Positions 32,374 through 45,300 of a stretch of 64,000 bases of DNA are shown here, piece after piece. A program made the position numbers and the translations under genes. Each line of letters begins with the position of its first letter. Within the stretch, counting starts at the first letter, position 1. Origin of the DNA: Hirsutella rhossiliensis (taxonomy: Eukaryota > Ascomycota > Sordariomycetes > Hypocreales > Ophiocordycipitaceae); assembly GCF_020360975.1 (NCBI RefSeq), contig NW_025408673.1, positions 1,426,001-1,490,000 of the forward strand, written 5' to 3'. The notes under the pieces are model-generated. The model had not been told where the DNA came from, ran no database searches, and worked only from the letters and a program-made list of their open reading frames with translations.

Positions 32374-33429
32374 ATTATATATATATATATAAGAGTTATA
32401 TTAATAGAGGGGATTATTATAAGTAGGGAAGCGTATAGAGAGTATATATATATATATATATAAAAGGAAGAAGAAGGAAGGAAGAAGGAGGGTATAATAA
32501 GGGGAATAAATAGTCGTTAAAGCGCGCGGTTATTAATTACTTTAGCTAGCCTCTATAGTAGTAAGGTCTTAGGCGTATTTAGGGGTTACGCTTAAATAGC
32601 TTCTTTTACTAGTTATTAATTAAGGAGCTATTTAATCTCCGCCCTTTTCTTTTCCTCTTTACTTTTTCTATTCCTCTTCTTCCTTTTCTCTCCTCTATCT
32701 TTTTTATTTTTCTAGACCGCTACCTCTTATCTTCTCCTTTTACGACTACCTCTTTTTCCTTATTATATCTTATAAGACCGCTAAACTTAAAACTAAAGAG
32801 CTACTAGATATCGTTAACCTCTCTTTAACTACTTTTTTATAACCTTCCTTTATTACTACTACTCTTCTTACTTAGAATTATTATACTAAGGTCTTTCTTC
32901 TTTATATAAAGTACTTTTAAGTAACGACTATCTAACTTATTTAATCTTACTTAGCTTATTCTAACTATCTTCTTTTATAGATTTATAGTTACTTTAAGAC
33001 CTAGGTTTATAATAGAAATAATATCGGTTACTAAGGGTTTTTAATTTATATATAAATTGCCTTTTAGTTATAGATTTTATTAAAAGCTCCTAATATTATT
33101 AAGATTAAAGCGCGCGGTCGCTCTCTTCTTTCTTACTTTCTTAAGAGTATATTACGTTAGTATAATTAAATTATCTTCTATACTCTTTATTATAAACGTT
33201 AGCTAGTAACCTATATCCTTATAGAAATCGCTTATCTATATAGATATTTCTTTTCTTAGCTTAGTTTAAGGTAGTAAGAATACTCTTAAGTAGTCCTAAT
33301 TACTTTATATAGAACTTATAATCCTTACTTTTATTAAAGGTATATTTAAACTTATTAGATAACTATAACGTTTACTTATAAGCACGTTATATTTCCTTTT
33401 TCTAAGTATATCTCTCTTTTAAGCACTAC
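32374..33429. other. AT-rich flank with TA microsatellites, no recognised gene
   Basis: (TA)n tracts lie at about 32,377-32,395 and 32,440-32,462, followed by a purine-rich run (32,463-32,515). GCGCGCGG words occur at about 32,521 and 33,111. The rest is pyrimidine-rich and RIP-mutated, with no domain I can name. It is the continuation of segment Y across composite D. Confidence 0.4.
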
Positions 33430-34173
33430 TAGTAGCTCTTACGCTAACTATATCTAGGATTTAACTAAGGCGCCCGTTTATAAATAGCGGTACTTCCCTA
33501 AATACTATAAGGCTACTTACGACCTTAATAAATTCGCTAACCGTATATATAGTTATAATTTCTATACTAACCTTAAGACTAATAAATTTTATAATACGTA
33601 TATTAATATTAAGACCGCCCCTTATCTTCTTTATAATATCCTTAATCCCTTTAGTCCTACTAAGGATTTAAAGGAAAGGGAGGAAATTAACCTTATACTT
33701 ATTTTACCTAGAAAATAATTATATAGGTTTAACGAGCTCTTTCTTAAGTAATAATTAAATAGTCTTTAAGTTCGCTTTATAGTAGTCTATAGTAGGTTTA
33801 CTAAGAGTAGGTAGTCTCGCTTAGTCGCTATCTTTAATAGTAAAAGTTTTTCTCTTAAGGTTATATACGTTTAATTTAATAAGTCGAATATATATTAAAA
33901 TTTATCTTATAAGCGCGCTTATTTTCGCTATAATAGGTCTTCCCTTTTATAATAAAAAATAAACGTCCTTATTTATAAAGTAAAAAATCCTATTTTTAAA
34001 GAAGGTAGGTTATAAGAATATATATTTTCTTACTTTATTATTTAATTATATCTCTATTTATCTTTTTTAGGGTAGTAAAGGGTAAGTTATTATTAAGGAA
34101 GGGTAGGAAATATTATCTTTATTTACTTAAGGAGCTTTAAGTATAAAATTTAAAATAATAAGGTAGTCGGTAG
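33430..34173 (+). pseudogene. Unrecognised degraded reading frame Z, cut by element F
   Basis: One plus-strand frame is nearly open for about 230 codons if TAG/TAA are read as Gln/Trp. It includes RYFPKYYKATYDLNKFAN (about 33,490), then TAPYLLYNILNPF and EREEINLILILPRK, and KINVLIYKVKNPIFKEGR near 34,000. It is basic and aromatic-rich. I recognise no family; a transposase or gag is possible. The 5' LTR of F interrupts it at 34,174. Confidence 0.4.
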
Positions 34174-34359
34174 TATAAGAGTCTTTAACTATTATAGGTA
34201 ATAGGCTTAGGCTATAGCCTAAGCTATATAGTTATATATAGAGGGCCGGATCCTATATATATAGGGGCGGGCTAGCCGCGTATAAAAGAGCTCTATATAG
34301 CTTATTAATATTATCCTATAGGCGATACCTATATATACGCCTCTACTTACTCTATAATA
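34174..34359 (+). repeat. 5' LTR of F (186 bp)
   Basis: TATAAGAGTC to CTCTATAATA, same length as the 3' LTR. Includes GGGCCGGATCC followed by a TA run, and TATAAAAGAG, a possible TATA box, near 34,280. Confidence 0.92.
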
Positions 34360-35530
34360 GTATAAGCTATTAACTAATAGATCTAATAGATATCTCCTTA
34401 GAAAGGGTACCGCTCCTTTAAGGGAGCACCCCGCTACCCCTTAAGTAGATAGGAAGTATTATAGCTATCTTAGAAGTAATTAAAAGCGCGATAGCTAGCG
34501 AGAAGAATAAGGTTCTTACTATATTAAGGGAGCCGTTTATAAGACTAGCGTTAACCCCTATAACCTTAGTAATACCGGTTATAGTAGCGGTACTATTAAT
34601 ATAAAAGCCGCTTCCTTAGCTAACTTAAGATAGTAAGCCTAAGTCCTTTTACTTCTTCCTTAGCCGGTTATAAATAAAGTTTATAATAGACGGGAAATAA
34701 GGCCTAAATAGCTATTATAATATAGCGTGGTATTCGCTCCTCTATACGCTACTAGAGCCTTAGATATAACGGATCTCTAGATTCTAAGATAAGGCGGCCT
34801 TAGAAGTAAACGCGACCTATAAGACTTCTTCTAATACCTTATATATACGTTCGGTAATATATAGGAGCGGGAGAAGGCGTAGGATAGGCTATAGACCCTT
34901 AAGTAAAGGGATAAGTAGACCTTTAGCGAATTCCTCCCTAACTTTAAAGAGACCCTCTTATAGGCGGCGGGAACTATAGTATAAGAAGATAGCGCGAAGC
35001 TTATATAGTTATAGAACTCGATTATACTAGCCCTATAAGAGCTACTTATCCCTATAATTATACTTACTAACTACGGCGAGTATATAAGCTAGTTAATAAA
35101 GGTAGTATAGGGCTATAAGTAAACGCTATGTTTTTAGAAGCTTTATAAGCGTACGCTATATAGCGGTAATAAGATATAAGAGGAATAGCCGACTATCGAT
35201 ACTAATAGAGATACCTTAATATCGGCTACTTATATAGACCGAGCTAAACGTAGTAAGAAGTCGTTATTAAATATCCCTTATACTATCCCGCTTTATAAGT
35301 AGTAGGCGAAGTAAGTAATAAGCAAGGAAATTAAGAGAAAGGCTAACGGCCGCTACCTATATTATAGCGCGTTTATATACTCTATATTAAAATGCCCCTT
35401 CCTTTTAGCTAAGCGGCTTATAGTAGTATAAGTAGCGAAGATAGAACCGCTCTTTACCTTAAACGATAAAAAGGACTCCGCTCTTATAAGCCTAGAGAAA
35501 AAAGAGTAGCTTTAAAGTAAAGATAGGCTT
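34360..35530 (+). pseudogene. F gag remnant with zinc knuckle
   Basis: Reading frame after the LTR, interrupted by TAG/TAA. Near the end it encodes a CX2CX4HX4C knuckle at 35,351-35,398; Cys and His codons are partly changed to Tyr by RIP, giving a form of RCLYCGAFGHSILKCP. The following protease is in a different frame (gag phase 2, pol phase 1), so the original element probably needed a frameshift or overlapping frames. The matching part of copy F2 is at 18,091-18,793. Confidence 0.82.
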
Positions 35531-35945
35531 TAGAGCCTTAATTACTAGCACTAGTAAAAGAGAAGGAGGAATTATCCGCTTATATAGAAAAAGAGCTTAC
35601 TTTAATATAAGTTATAGTTAATAACTCCTTACCTATTGCTGCCCTTATAGACGAGGGCTATTAGTACTACGCTATAGTTAACGAGGCGCTTATATAAGAG
35701 ATATAAGTACTAGTAAAAAAGATCGCTTTAAGGTAAGTAAAGGGCGCTTTAAGCGCGATAAAAGGTATAGTAATTAAGGGTATTATATAGCTAGCTATAA
35801 AGGTTAACGGTTACTATAAGCTTATTATAGCCTATATAATCCCTTAACTAAAGTTTCCCTTAATACTTAGGAAACCTTAGTTATTATATATAGAGTTATA
35901 CTTAGTTTTATATTAAAAGAAGCTATAGTTTAGGCCTATATAATA
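35531..35945 (+). pseudogene. F aspartic protease remnant
   Basis: The frame reads LVKEKEELSAYIEKELTLI, then SLPIAALIDEGY.YYAIVNEAL. This fits a gypsy retropepsin ALIDSG(C/A)S-type active site with Ser changed. It continues to PLILRKP.LLYIELY, which matches the end of such proteases (LG.PWL). The next domain, RT, is absent because LINE G1 starts here. Confidence 0.78.
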
Positions 35946-36004
35946 GTAGGTCTAGCCTAGATATTAGGAGGGCCCTTTTAACCTTAACCCCCTCCCCCCC
36001 CCTT

Positions 36005-37420
36005 AACTTAAGGGTCGAAATAAGTACCTTAGAGGCTAGGGCCTACTTAAAAGAAGCTTTAAAAGGCTAACGCCTTCTAAGGACCCTAGAAGAAAGGCCT
36101 AGGAACCGAGACTAAGACCTAAAGGATATTAAGATAGAAGATAATACCTAGCCTATACTAAAGACTAGCCTCTTTAGGCCTAGCTTAGCCCTACTTTAAG
36201 CTAGCTACTTTTAGCCTAACTAGCCCTTAAAGTAAGTAAAGGGGCAGAAGAGCTATGTTAATAGCCCTGGCCTTATACCTATTTAACCTACGCTTTGCGC
36301 TTATAGTAGACCTAGCCTAGCCTTAGTACCCTTCCTTAAGGACTAGGCCTGGGGCTTCTTTAATGGCCCTCTAGGCCCTTAGGAAGCTTAAAATCGAACC
36401 CTTTTATAAGACCCTATAAAAGGACTTAAGAAGGCAGCTATAAGGACCCTAGACCGCTAACAGCCCCATGTGCCCCTATACTAGCCTAAGGCCGCCTAGC
36501 AGCCTAGGGCTACCTAAGGAAACCTTAAAGTAAGCTCGTAGGCTAAGGTTACTATAAAAAAGGCGCCTAAGGCCCTAGCTAAGGTCCTAGCTAAGGCTCC
36601 GGCGAAAGCCCTAGCTAAAACCCTAGCTAAGGCCCTAGCTAAAAAGAAAGTAAAAGAGGACTTTTAACTTATCCTAAAGCTTAAGAAAGAATCGCTAACG
36701 CTAACTATTAACCCTATTATACTTTATAACGAGCTTAATAAGGCTATAGGGGAACTAGCTATATTAGCTCTATTAACCTCGAATAAAGGTAATATAGTTA
36801 TAATAATAAAGGCCCTATATATAGTAAAAAAGCTTCTAGAGTAGCGGGAGAAGTAGTCCCTATACCTTAAGGAGCTACCTATTATATCGGCCGACCTTCC
36901 TACTAGCTAGACTAAGCTAGTAGCCCGGAGCGTCCCTAACCTCTTAGAAACCCCTATCCTCGATATCTTTACCGTAGAAGCTAAAACCTTTAGCGGGATC
37001 GATATCCTAGGGCAGCCTAGGTAGCTAGGCACCCTAGGCCTAACGTAGAAGGTAGGATCGGTCGTCTTTATAGTCCCTTTAGACGCTACAGGGGCTAAAT
37101 ACCGAAAAAAGGCCTTTATATAGTAGGGCTATAGATTCGAGTTAAGGTATATAAGGAATATACTATATATACGTAGTGCTATAAGTACCTTTCTTTTAGC
37201 TATAACCCCTAGACTTACCGGTAGCCTATTAAGTATGCTTTTTACCTAGAAAAGCACTTAACTAAGGACTATAACTACCTTAGCTATAAGGCTAGCTAAG
37301 ACTGCTCTTACTTTTAGGTCCAATACTATAACTATAAGGGAGAGCACCTTATAACTAATAAAGTATAATATAGAGTTTATAAGGGAATAACTAATACTTA
37401 ATAGCCTTAGCCCCCTTATA
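36005..37420 (+). pseudogene. LINE G1 ORF1 (gag-like) remnant
   Basis: A nucleic-acid-binding ORF1 protein. A basic, low-complexity stretch made of repeated Ala-Leu-Ala-Lys units lies at about 36,565-36,655. The C-terminal Cys/His-rich segment (about 37,262-37,355) reads as a RIP form of consecutive CCHC knuckles, with DCSYF and NYKGEHL visible. This layout is usual for Tad-type ORF1. Stops are mostly TAG at Gln/Trp positions. Confidence 0.75.
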
Positions 37421-37429
37421 CCTTTAAGG

Positions 37430-40400
37430 CCCTTAAAGCCTTATAAGCCCCTTAGGCCTAACTATAACCCTATTAGTATTATATAGTATAATACTAATAG
37501 GTAGGAAATAGCTAACCTATTAATCCTAAAGTAGGCCTTAGAAATAAGAGTAGACCTTATCTTATTATAAGAGCCTTACCTTTATAAGATCGATAATAGC
37601 TATATCCCTATATAGTATCTAGCCTATAATATTATAACCCTTATCCCTTTTACTAACTTTCTTAAGCTCGCTAAAAGGCCTAGGGTTATAGCTTATAAGA
37701 GGAAGGAAGCTTAGATAGAAGCTAGCCCTAGCTTCGACCTCTTTTACGATCTTAATATATAGGCTATAAGGGTAAAAGGCGCCGAGCTATTTACCCTTAT
37801 TAACCTATATAACGAAAATAAAGTTAAAGGGGCCTTAGCTAGCTAAGGCCGGTAAGGGCCCCTTACGATAGAAAGGCTACTATTAATAGCCTAGCTCTTA
37901 TAATAGCCCTTCTTACTAGTAAGGGACTTTAACCTATACTACCCTTATTAAAACCCTTTTATAGAACCCTCTAAGGCCTATAAGGCAGAAGTCCTTATTA
38001 GCTAGCTCGACCGCTATAAAGCTTCCTTACTAACGGATCTTAAGGTAGCTATAAAAGGCACCTATTAAAGGAAAGGCTTAAAAGGGGCCTTAGTTATAAA
38101 CCTTACTTTTTATAGCCCTTTTAAATAGCTAACCTAAGCTAACTTCTACTTTTTAAAGGCTATAGGCTTAGATTATAGGCTTATAGCCTTTAAGGCTAGC
38201 TTAAGGGGCCCTAATAAGCTACTACTAGCTAGGCCTACTACTTATAATTATAGGAAAGTAAACTAAAAGGTATTCTTAGAATACTTAGCTAAGAAGGAAT
38301 AAGACCTCCTTATAGCTATAGAGAGGGCTATAAAAAGAGATAACTTAGAAGGGATAGCTTCCCTTTTAATAAGAACCCTTATAAAGGCCTCGAATATAGC
38401 GATACCGAAAAAGAGGCCTTATAAGGGATCTAAGCCTTAGTAGACCGATAAGTTAATATACCTTCGGAAAGTATTAAGCTAAGCCTAACGAGCTTATAGG
38501 CTAGCCTAAGATAAGGAGAGCTAGAAGAGCTTTATAGAGGCCCGAAATAGCTTTAAGTATACTATTAAGGCTATTAAAAAGTAATACTAAGAGAGCTTCT
38601 TAATAAAAGTAGTAGGAAAGGATGTCTTTATAGCCTTTTCCTATACTAAGGCTAGAGCTAACCCTACCCTTCTTAGTATCTTATATATAAAAGAAGGGAT
38701 AGAGGTAAAAGCTAATACCTTTATAGAAAAATATAAGGCCTTCTTAATAACCCTTTTTCCGACCCTAGACCCTAGCTATAACCCTCCCCTTAGCCCCCCT
38801 TAGAGCCTAGAAAAGGAAGAGCCCCTAAGCTATATAGGTAGTAAGGGCACGGTTAAGTAAGACTAGCTAGAGCTAAAGGACCTTAAGATTAAGAGGGCTA
38901 GTTTTAGCTCTTTTAATAAGAAAGCCCTTAGCCCGGACTCCCTTAGCTTCCTCCTTATTTAATACGCATATAAGGCTATCCCTATAGTCTTTAATAGGGC
39001 CTATAAAGCCCTATTTAACTAAGGATACTACCTTAAGGTATAGAAGAAAGCTATAAGAATTATACTCTTAAAGTAAAATAAGTAAGACTATACTATCCCT
39101 AAGGCCTATAAGGTTATAAGTTTACTTAACTACTTAGGAAAAGTCCTTAAAAAGCTATACGCTACCTAGCTAAGCTATCTAGCTAATATAGCCGGGCTTT
39201 TAAACCCTATATAGCTAAGGGGACGAAAGTAGCGGTTAGCTATAAACACAGCCCTCCTCTTCCTATATTATATCTAAAAGAAGTAAGAGTCTAATAAGAA
39301 GGCTATTACTAGTACCCTCTTATTAGATATAAAGGGCGCCTTTAATTTTATATTAAAGGAATAGCTTATAAGGGTCTTAAAGGAATTAAACCTCCCTAAG
39401 GCCCTTATAAGCTAGGTAGATAACTTCCTTACTAAAAGGAAGATCTAACTAGCCTTCGAGGGGTAAGTCTAGCCCCTTATAAACCTAGTAATAAGAGTGC
39501 CCTAAGGGTCCCTTATTAGCCCTATTTTATTCCTCTTATATATAAGGGGGATACTAGCGGCTAAGGGATACTAGCTATCTTATATAGATAACTTTAGTAT
39601 CTCTATAACGTCGACCTCGGCTAAGAAGAACGTTCGGTAGCTAGAAGTAATAGCTGCTAACTTATTTAAATAAGCTAAAGACTAAGGGGTTTACTTTAAC
39701 CCCTTAAAGATAGAACTTATCTACTTTAGTAGGTAACAATAGCTTATTTTAAAGGGTATAATAGTAGGAGGCTTATTTTTTAAGGTAAAGCCCTTAGTAC
39801 GCTAGCTAGGGGTCTTCTTTAATTCTAGGCTCTTATTTAAATAATATATTAAGAAGAAGGTAGCATCTATATAAGCTGCCTTTAAAGGACTATCCCGCTT
39901 AACCTTTATATAAAAAGGCTTATTATTTAGAGCCTTTAGATAGCTCTACTAGGCCTATATAACCTCTATAGTAGACTATAGGGCCTAACTTTAGTATAGG
40001 GGGCCTAAGACCCCTAAGAACCTTATAAAGCCTTTTTAAAGGCTATAAACCTAGGATCTTTTAAAGGTCTTAGGGGCCTTTAAAGGATCTCCTACTAAGG
40101 CCTTAGAAGCTAAAGCGGCCTTACTACTACTAAAGGTATAATTTAAAAGGGTTTGCCTCTCTTACGCCCCCTAGACCTTATACTTCTTACCTAGTTACCC
40201 TATAAGGTAGGCTTATGACCTAGCTATATAGGATAACCTCGCTAACTTAGGCTCTAACCTAGGGGCCTTAAGCTATATTAAGCTATATATATAGCTCTCC
40301 CGCCTCCTTAAAGGCCTAGTAGCCCTTATAGGACCTAACTATAACTTAGAAAGAAGGAAAGCTAGCTAGGAGCCCTTATAAGCCCTAGAGCTTAAGGCGT

Positions 40401-41480
40401 CTATTATAATAATAAAGGCCCTTAAGCCCTTAGCTAAAAAGTAATACTAACGCCTCTTAGCTAGCCTAGCTAGCCTAAAAGACTTTAGGTTATAGCCCCT
40501 AGCCTTTTATACTAATAGCTTTAAGGGGTGCCCTAAGGGGTCCTTTATAGAGACTAACGCTTACTCCTCTTACGAAATAGGCCTAGAAAATAGGCCTATT
40601 AAAGTATACTACGAAAACCTAGGGCCCTTAATCGAAGTAGCTAATATAGAGCTATTTATAATACTAAGGGTCCTAAAAGACCTAGCTAAGAGGCCTTAGC
40701 CCCTAAAGCTTAGCCCTCTTAACCCCCTTATAAATACCTATATCTTTATAAATAGCTAAGCTACTATAAAGAAGGTTATAGGTTTCTTAGACCTAGCTAT
40801 ATATATTAAAAGGCTCCTACCTAGCTTAAAAGCCTTTTATAATATATAGCTATACTAGTGCCCTAGCTACCTAGGGACCTTTAGTAATAAGCTAGCCGAC
40901 TAACTAGCTAAAAGAGGCTTAGGGGCCCTTACTTAAGGGACCCCCTTAGTCTCTATTAGCTACCTATAAAGAAAGGTCTAGTAAGCTACTAAGGACTATT
41001 AAAAGGGACTCTAAGCTACTAAGGCGGCTAAAGGCCCTAGGGCTAAGGGCCTAGGTAAGCACTATATATCTATTTAAAAGACCCCCCGCCTAACCCTTAG
41101 CCTAGAAAAGGACCTTATAGGGAGGCCTAGGCCGACCCTCTTAGCCTTTTACTAGCTCCTTTTTAAGGCCGGCTTCTTATTTTCCTTCTTAAAAAGGACT
41201 AATAAAGTAGACTAAGATAACTACCGCTATAGCTAAAGAAAGTATATAGCTAGGCACCTTATCCTAAGGTGCCCGAACTATAGGAGGGAAAGATAGGTCC
41301 TTTAGTAGACCTCTAAGAGATAAAAAAGGGCCCTTAGCCTACTTATTCTCTATAGCTCTAAGAAAGGAAGGGAAGCCCTTTTAACCTTCTTAGCTAAAAT
41401 AAAGATAGGGATAGCTAAGTAGCTCGAAAAGGAGTAACCTAGGGGCCCTTAGGCTTATAGGGGGGAAAATCACTATATAA
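37430..41480 (+). pseudogene. LINE G1 ORF2: endonuclease, RT and RNase H remnant
   Basis: The endonuclease N-terminus includes NLLILKQALEIRVDLILLQEPY (about 37,517-37,580) and RPRVIAYKRKEA near 37,675. RT has QGSLISPILFLLYI (about 39,500) and YIDNFSI, from the YxDD box, near 39,580. RNase H includes a Ser/Thr-Asn/Asp-rich block with FINSQATIKK (about 40,745) and CPSYLGTFSNKLAD.LAKRGL (about 40,860-40,922). A Cys-containing tail follows (CRYSQ...ILRCPNY, about 41,220-41,285). It has many in-frame stops and is not functional. Confidence 0.85.
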
Positions 41481-41650
41481 GAGAAACTAAACTAACCTTT
41501 CCTTTATTATTGCCTTTATAGCTACCCTTTCCTTAATTAGTTATAAGCCCCTAGGCTTTATAGCTAGCTAAGACTACTAATAAGGGCCTAGGCTCCTACT
41601 AGCCTTACTATAGCTTTAGAGGCTATATATAAGTAATAATAATGAAAAAT

Positions 41651-41820
41651 ATAAGCTTTAAAGGAGGCTAGTTTAACTTATCTATAACTTTAGTATTATA
41701 GGTTACTTAAGTAGATAAGGTATAGCGGTAGCCCTTATAAGGGACTTTTACTAACCCTTCCTATAATATTACGTTTATTGCTTCCTTTATAACTATAATA
41801 TCTATAGCTATATAAAGATC
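41651..41820 (+). pseudogene. F integrase N-terminal zinc-finger remnant
   Basis: Short piece of F between LINE G1 and element E. Its frame runs across E: the last codons before 41,820 and those after 49,663 together read IAIQRSKRHSLRGY, a RIP form of the CxxC-xRxK end of the gypsy integrase HHCC finger. The bases AGATC (41,816-41,820) are the duplicated target of E. Confidence 0.65.
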
Positions 41821-42284
41821 TATAACGACCGGTGTTATTCCTAAGGGATAAACCTATTAAGGGGTTTATATTAATAGATATAATAGGGCGTAGTCTAAGC
41901 AATAATAAGTATATTACGTTAGTAATAAGTTAAAGGTTATAGACTATAGACTATAACTAGGTAATTAAAATTAGAGATAGAATCGTAATAAAGATCTATA
42001 TTAAAAGCTATTAAGCTATCTATCTAAAAGAGTATTCCGTTCCTTCCTTATATATCTCGAGAGCTTCCTTAGATCGCCGAGAGCACTTAGTAATCCCGTC
42101 GCCTAGGAGCGCTAGGGTGCTAGAGCGATCCTACGATCTAGCTATAGAGCGTTAGAGCGCTAAAGTAACCCGTCGCTCTAAACTTAATTAGCCCGTTAGT
42201 CCGTCTAATATTCCTTGCTCCCTACGTTATATATCCTCGTAATATATACTAGTCCCCGCGGTTCGCTAGACTATAGTCGTAATA
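41821..42284 (-). repeat. 3' LTR of E
   Basis: 464 bp, ends TATAACGACC and GTCGTAATA. It includes a stretch of repeated GCTAGAGCG/GCGCTA words (about 42,100-42,165) that keeps many CpG. The open frame at 42,215-42,403 crosses out of this LTR and is not a gene. Confidence 0.93.
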
Positions 42285-42303
42285 GGATGCCTCCCCTCTT
42301 TTT

Positions 42304-45300
42304 AGTCTTACCCTTAAGACCTACTACCTTAGCCGCTATATATAAATATACCCTTATCGCGTTATACGTAAGTATATCGTTCTTTATTCTTTTATCCTTT
42401 TAGGATATACTACTAATAGTATATCTAGTTATATTTAAAAATCCCGTTCTTATAATTCCGATAAATCGCGTTAACGATCGGAGCTAGTATCCTAGACTAA
42501 GATCTATAGTATTAAAATTATACCTTGCTCCTATTATTTTCGGTTAGGCCTAACTTATAAAGTCGGCGAGCGTTCTAATCGGTGTTTTAAATATGCCTCT
42601 ATAGGCCGTTCTTATAATAGGTATAATATAGCGTCCGCCCGTTCGTTTTATTCCTTTCCTTCCCTATCGTTCTTTTTCGCTAATATTCCTTCTTTTTCTA
42701 GTTTATCGTATCCTAAATTAATAGTAAAAGATTAATTTAGATAAACGGAAAGTAAAAGAAGCGTTAGAGGAAGCGATAGCTCGCTTAGCTTAAATTAGGA
42801 AATAAAAGCGTTTCCTAAAAGACCGAGGTAGTAAGTTATTTTAGCGGGGAATATAAGCTATTAATAAAGAAGATAGTATAACGCGTTCTTCTTAAGATAA
42901 ATCGGTTTATTTATTAAATAAGGAAACTATTACTATTAGCGAGGTTTAATCGTTTAGTGCCTAAGATATATTAGACTAGGATGCTATTCTTAGTAACCTT
43001 ATATTTCCGAGTAAGGGTTCGCTTAGTAGAACTATTAGAGTAGAGAACTATAGTAGGTTAAGTACTTAAGTAGTTCCTAGGTATTTTCCTCTAGTCTATA
43101 TCCCTTCTACTTAATAAGGTATTCTTATTACTAACCTTATTTTCTTATATCTAGTATTTATTCTACTTTATATTCTTAATTATTATTAACTTCGATTTTT
43201 TCCTATAGTTTAGCGTTTCGTAGTACTAGTTTTAATAGTAAGATATAAAATATTAGGTATATCTATATTATCGTTAGTAGCGAAAGTTCGTAGTTAACTT
43301 TTAAAATAGTTTTCTTAACCTTAAACGGTCTAAGTTTCTTAAAATCTAATTTATTACTTAGTCGTTTTATTTTAATATTTCGTTGTATAAGGTAGACTAT
43401 ATCTCCCTCTTAAAAGATTAGTCCTTATAATCTTTTCCGATTATAGTAAGTAGATATTTATTCTTTAACGAATTAAAGTTCTTATTATATTTCTTTATAT
43501 AATTTTTATAGCTAATCTACTTATAGTATCGCTTATTCCGCTTATAGTCCTTATCGAGTAACCTTAAATACTTCTAGGTTATATCCGTAATTAGCGTATA
43601 CTAATAAGAGCTTAGTTATTTCTATAACTAAGCTATTATAAGTTAGTTACGCTATTAATAGCTATTTAACCTAATCGTTTTATTCGTAGCTAATATAGTA
43701 TCTTAAATATTATTTAAGCGTTTAATTAAGTTATTCTATTTATCTATCTATTTATAGGTAATAAGCTATACTAAGCTTATATTTCGTCCTTAATTATACT
43801 ATAAGAGCTTACTAAAACTTAGCTATAAATATACTTCCTCTATTAAAGATAATCTCGTTTAGTAGTCTATAATTACTAATAATTATTCGTAGGAATATAT
43901 ATACTAGCTCTTTTATATTACTTGCTTCTTTATATAGTAAAAAATACCTATACTTTATTAGTTTATCGGTAATAATAAATATACTATCGTACTTAATATT
44001 AGTTATAAGTTCTTTCGACGGTAGTAGCTTTATAATATAGTCGAAAGCTATCGAATCCTATAGTTTCTCTAGTACTAGTAGCGGTTATAATTCTTTATAT
44101 AGTTTATATCGTTTAGCTTTACTTTATATATAAAGTTTATATTCTTTAATAACTTATTATACTACTTCCTTAAGCTATAGAAAGTTATATTATCGCTTAA
44201 TCTATTTTATTATTCTTTAGATTCCTTAGTATCTATATATTAGATATTTATATATATTTTATATAACTTTATCTCGTAATTCTAGTAGTATCTAGATTTT
44301 ATTTTTATATATTAGAACTTTTAAATATTCTATATTATATTTATTTAGTACTTTATATTCTTTTATCTATTTTAGGATCTTCTAGTATATTAAGTCGTTA
44401 GGTTATACTTTAAATATTATATTTAGCTATCGTTGCTAGTAGTTCCCGTTTTTATTAATTTCTAGGAGCTATCCTTTCGCTATAGGTGCTCCTATATTAT
44501 AGTTACTTCGTCAACTAAGGGCATTAGCTCGACCGTTTTCTATTCTTTTTCTATAGATTATTTTATAGTCGAATTTTAATAAGTATTTAGCCTATTAGAT
44601 CTATCGTCCGTTTAACTATTATATTATTATAAAGTATAAGATATTCTTATAATCTATATAGACCTTAACTTTATATTTACTTCTAAGAAGGTAGTATCGA
44701 AATTCTTTAAAAGCTTAAATAATTACGAGGAATTCTTTATCGTAGATAAGGAAATTAAGTTCTATACTATATAGTTTCTTCGAATAGAATATAATCGGTC
44801 GTAGTTTTCCTTTATTATCTTTTTTATTTAATTTATACTCTTAGAGTAAAGTCTAATATATTAGTTTTAAGCTCGATTTATTATTTTAGATTAAAGGTAG
44901 TTAAGACTAGTTCTTATATAATTATAGTCTTAATATATTCGAAAGCTTTATTAGCTTTATCGTCTTATATAAATTCTTTTTCCTTCTTTATTAAGTCGTA
45001 TAGTAGTACTACGATCTTTCCGAAATCTTTAATAAATTATTAGTAGTAATTTATAAATCCTAGGAAACTTTATATATCCTTAACGTTCTTTAGCGTTAGC
45101 TATTCTTTAACTAAGTTAATCTTATCTTATTATATTTATATCTCTCTTAGTAAGATCGTATATCTAAGGAAGTTTACTTCTTATATATAGAACTTACTTT
45201 TCTCTAGTTTAACTAGTAACTTCGTATTCTAAAGTACGCGGAGTACCTTATAGACGTATTCCTTATATTCTACTAAGGTATCTAAGAAGATTAGGATATT

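Larger units (their letters stand above)
35950..41650 (+). mobile_element. LINE G1 (Tad1-like), nearly full length
   Basis: Non-LTR retrotransposon of about 5.7 kb with two coding regions and a TAATAATAATGAAAAA tail. It has no LTRs. Domains in order: ORF1 with C-terminal knuckles, AP endonuclease, RT, RNase H, C-terminal Cys region. This arrangement with an RNase H domain is typical of fungal Tad/I-clade LINEs. The 5' boundary is approximate and no target duplication could be assigned. RIP damage is strong, although GGCC/CCTAGG-rich stretches remain. Confidence 0.85.

Noticed and set aside
32377..32462. TA-repeat tracts as telomere, centromere or origin signal
   Set aside because: They are short microsatellites next to an insertion site; no telomere-type TTAGGG array or other supporting feature is present.
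42215..42403. Open frame at the left end of element E
   Set aside because: Runs from inside the E LTR into the polypurine region on the strand opposite to pol; no homologue in the second LTR context.
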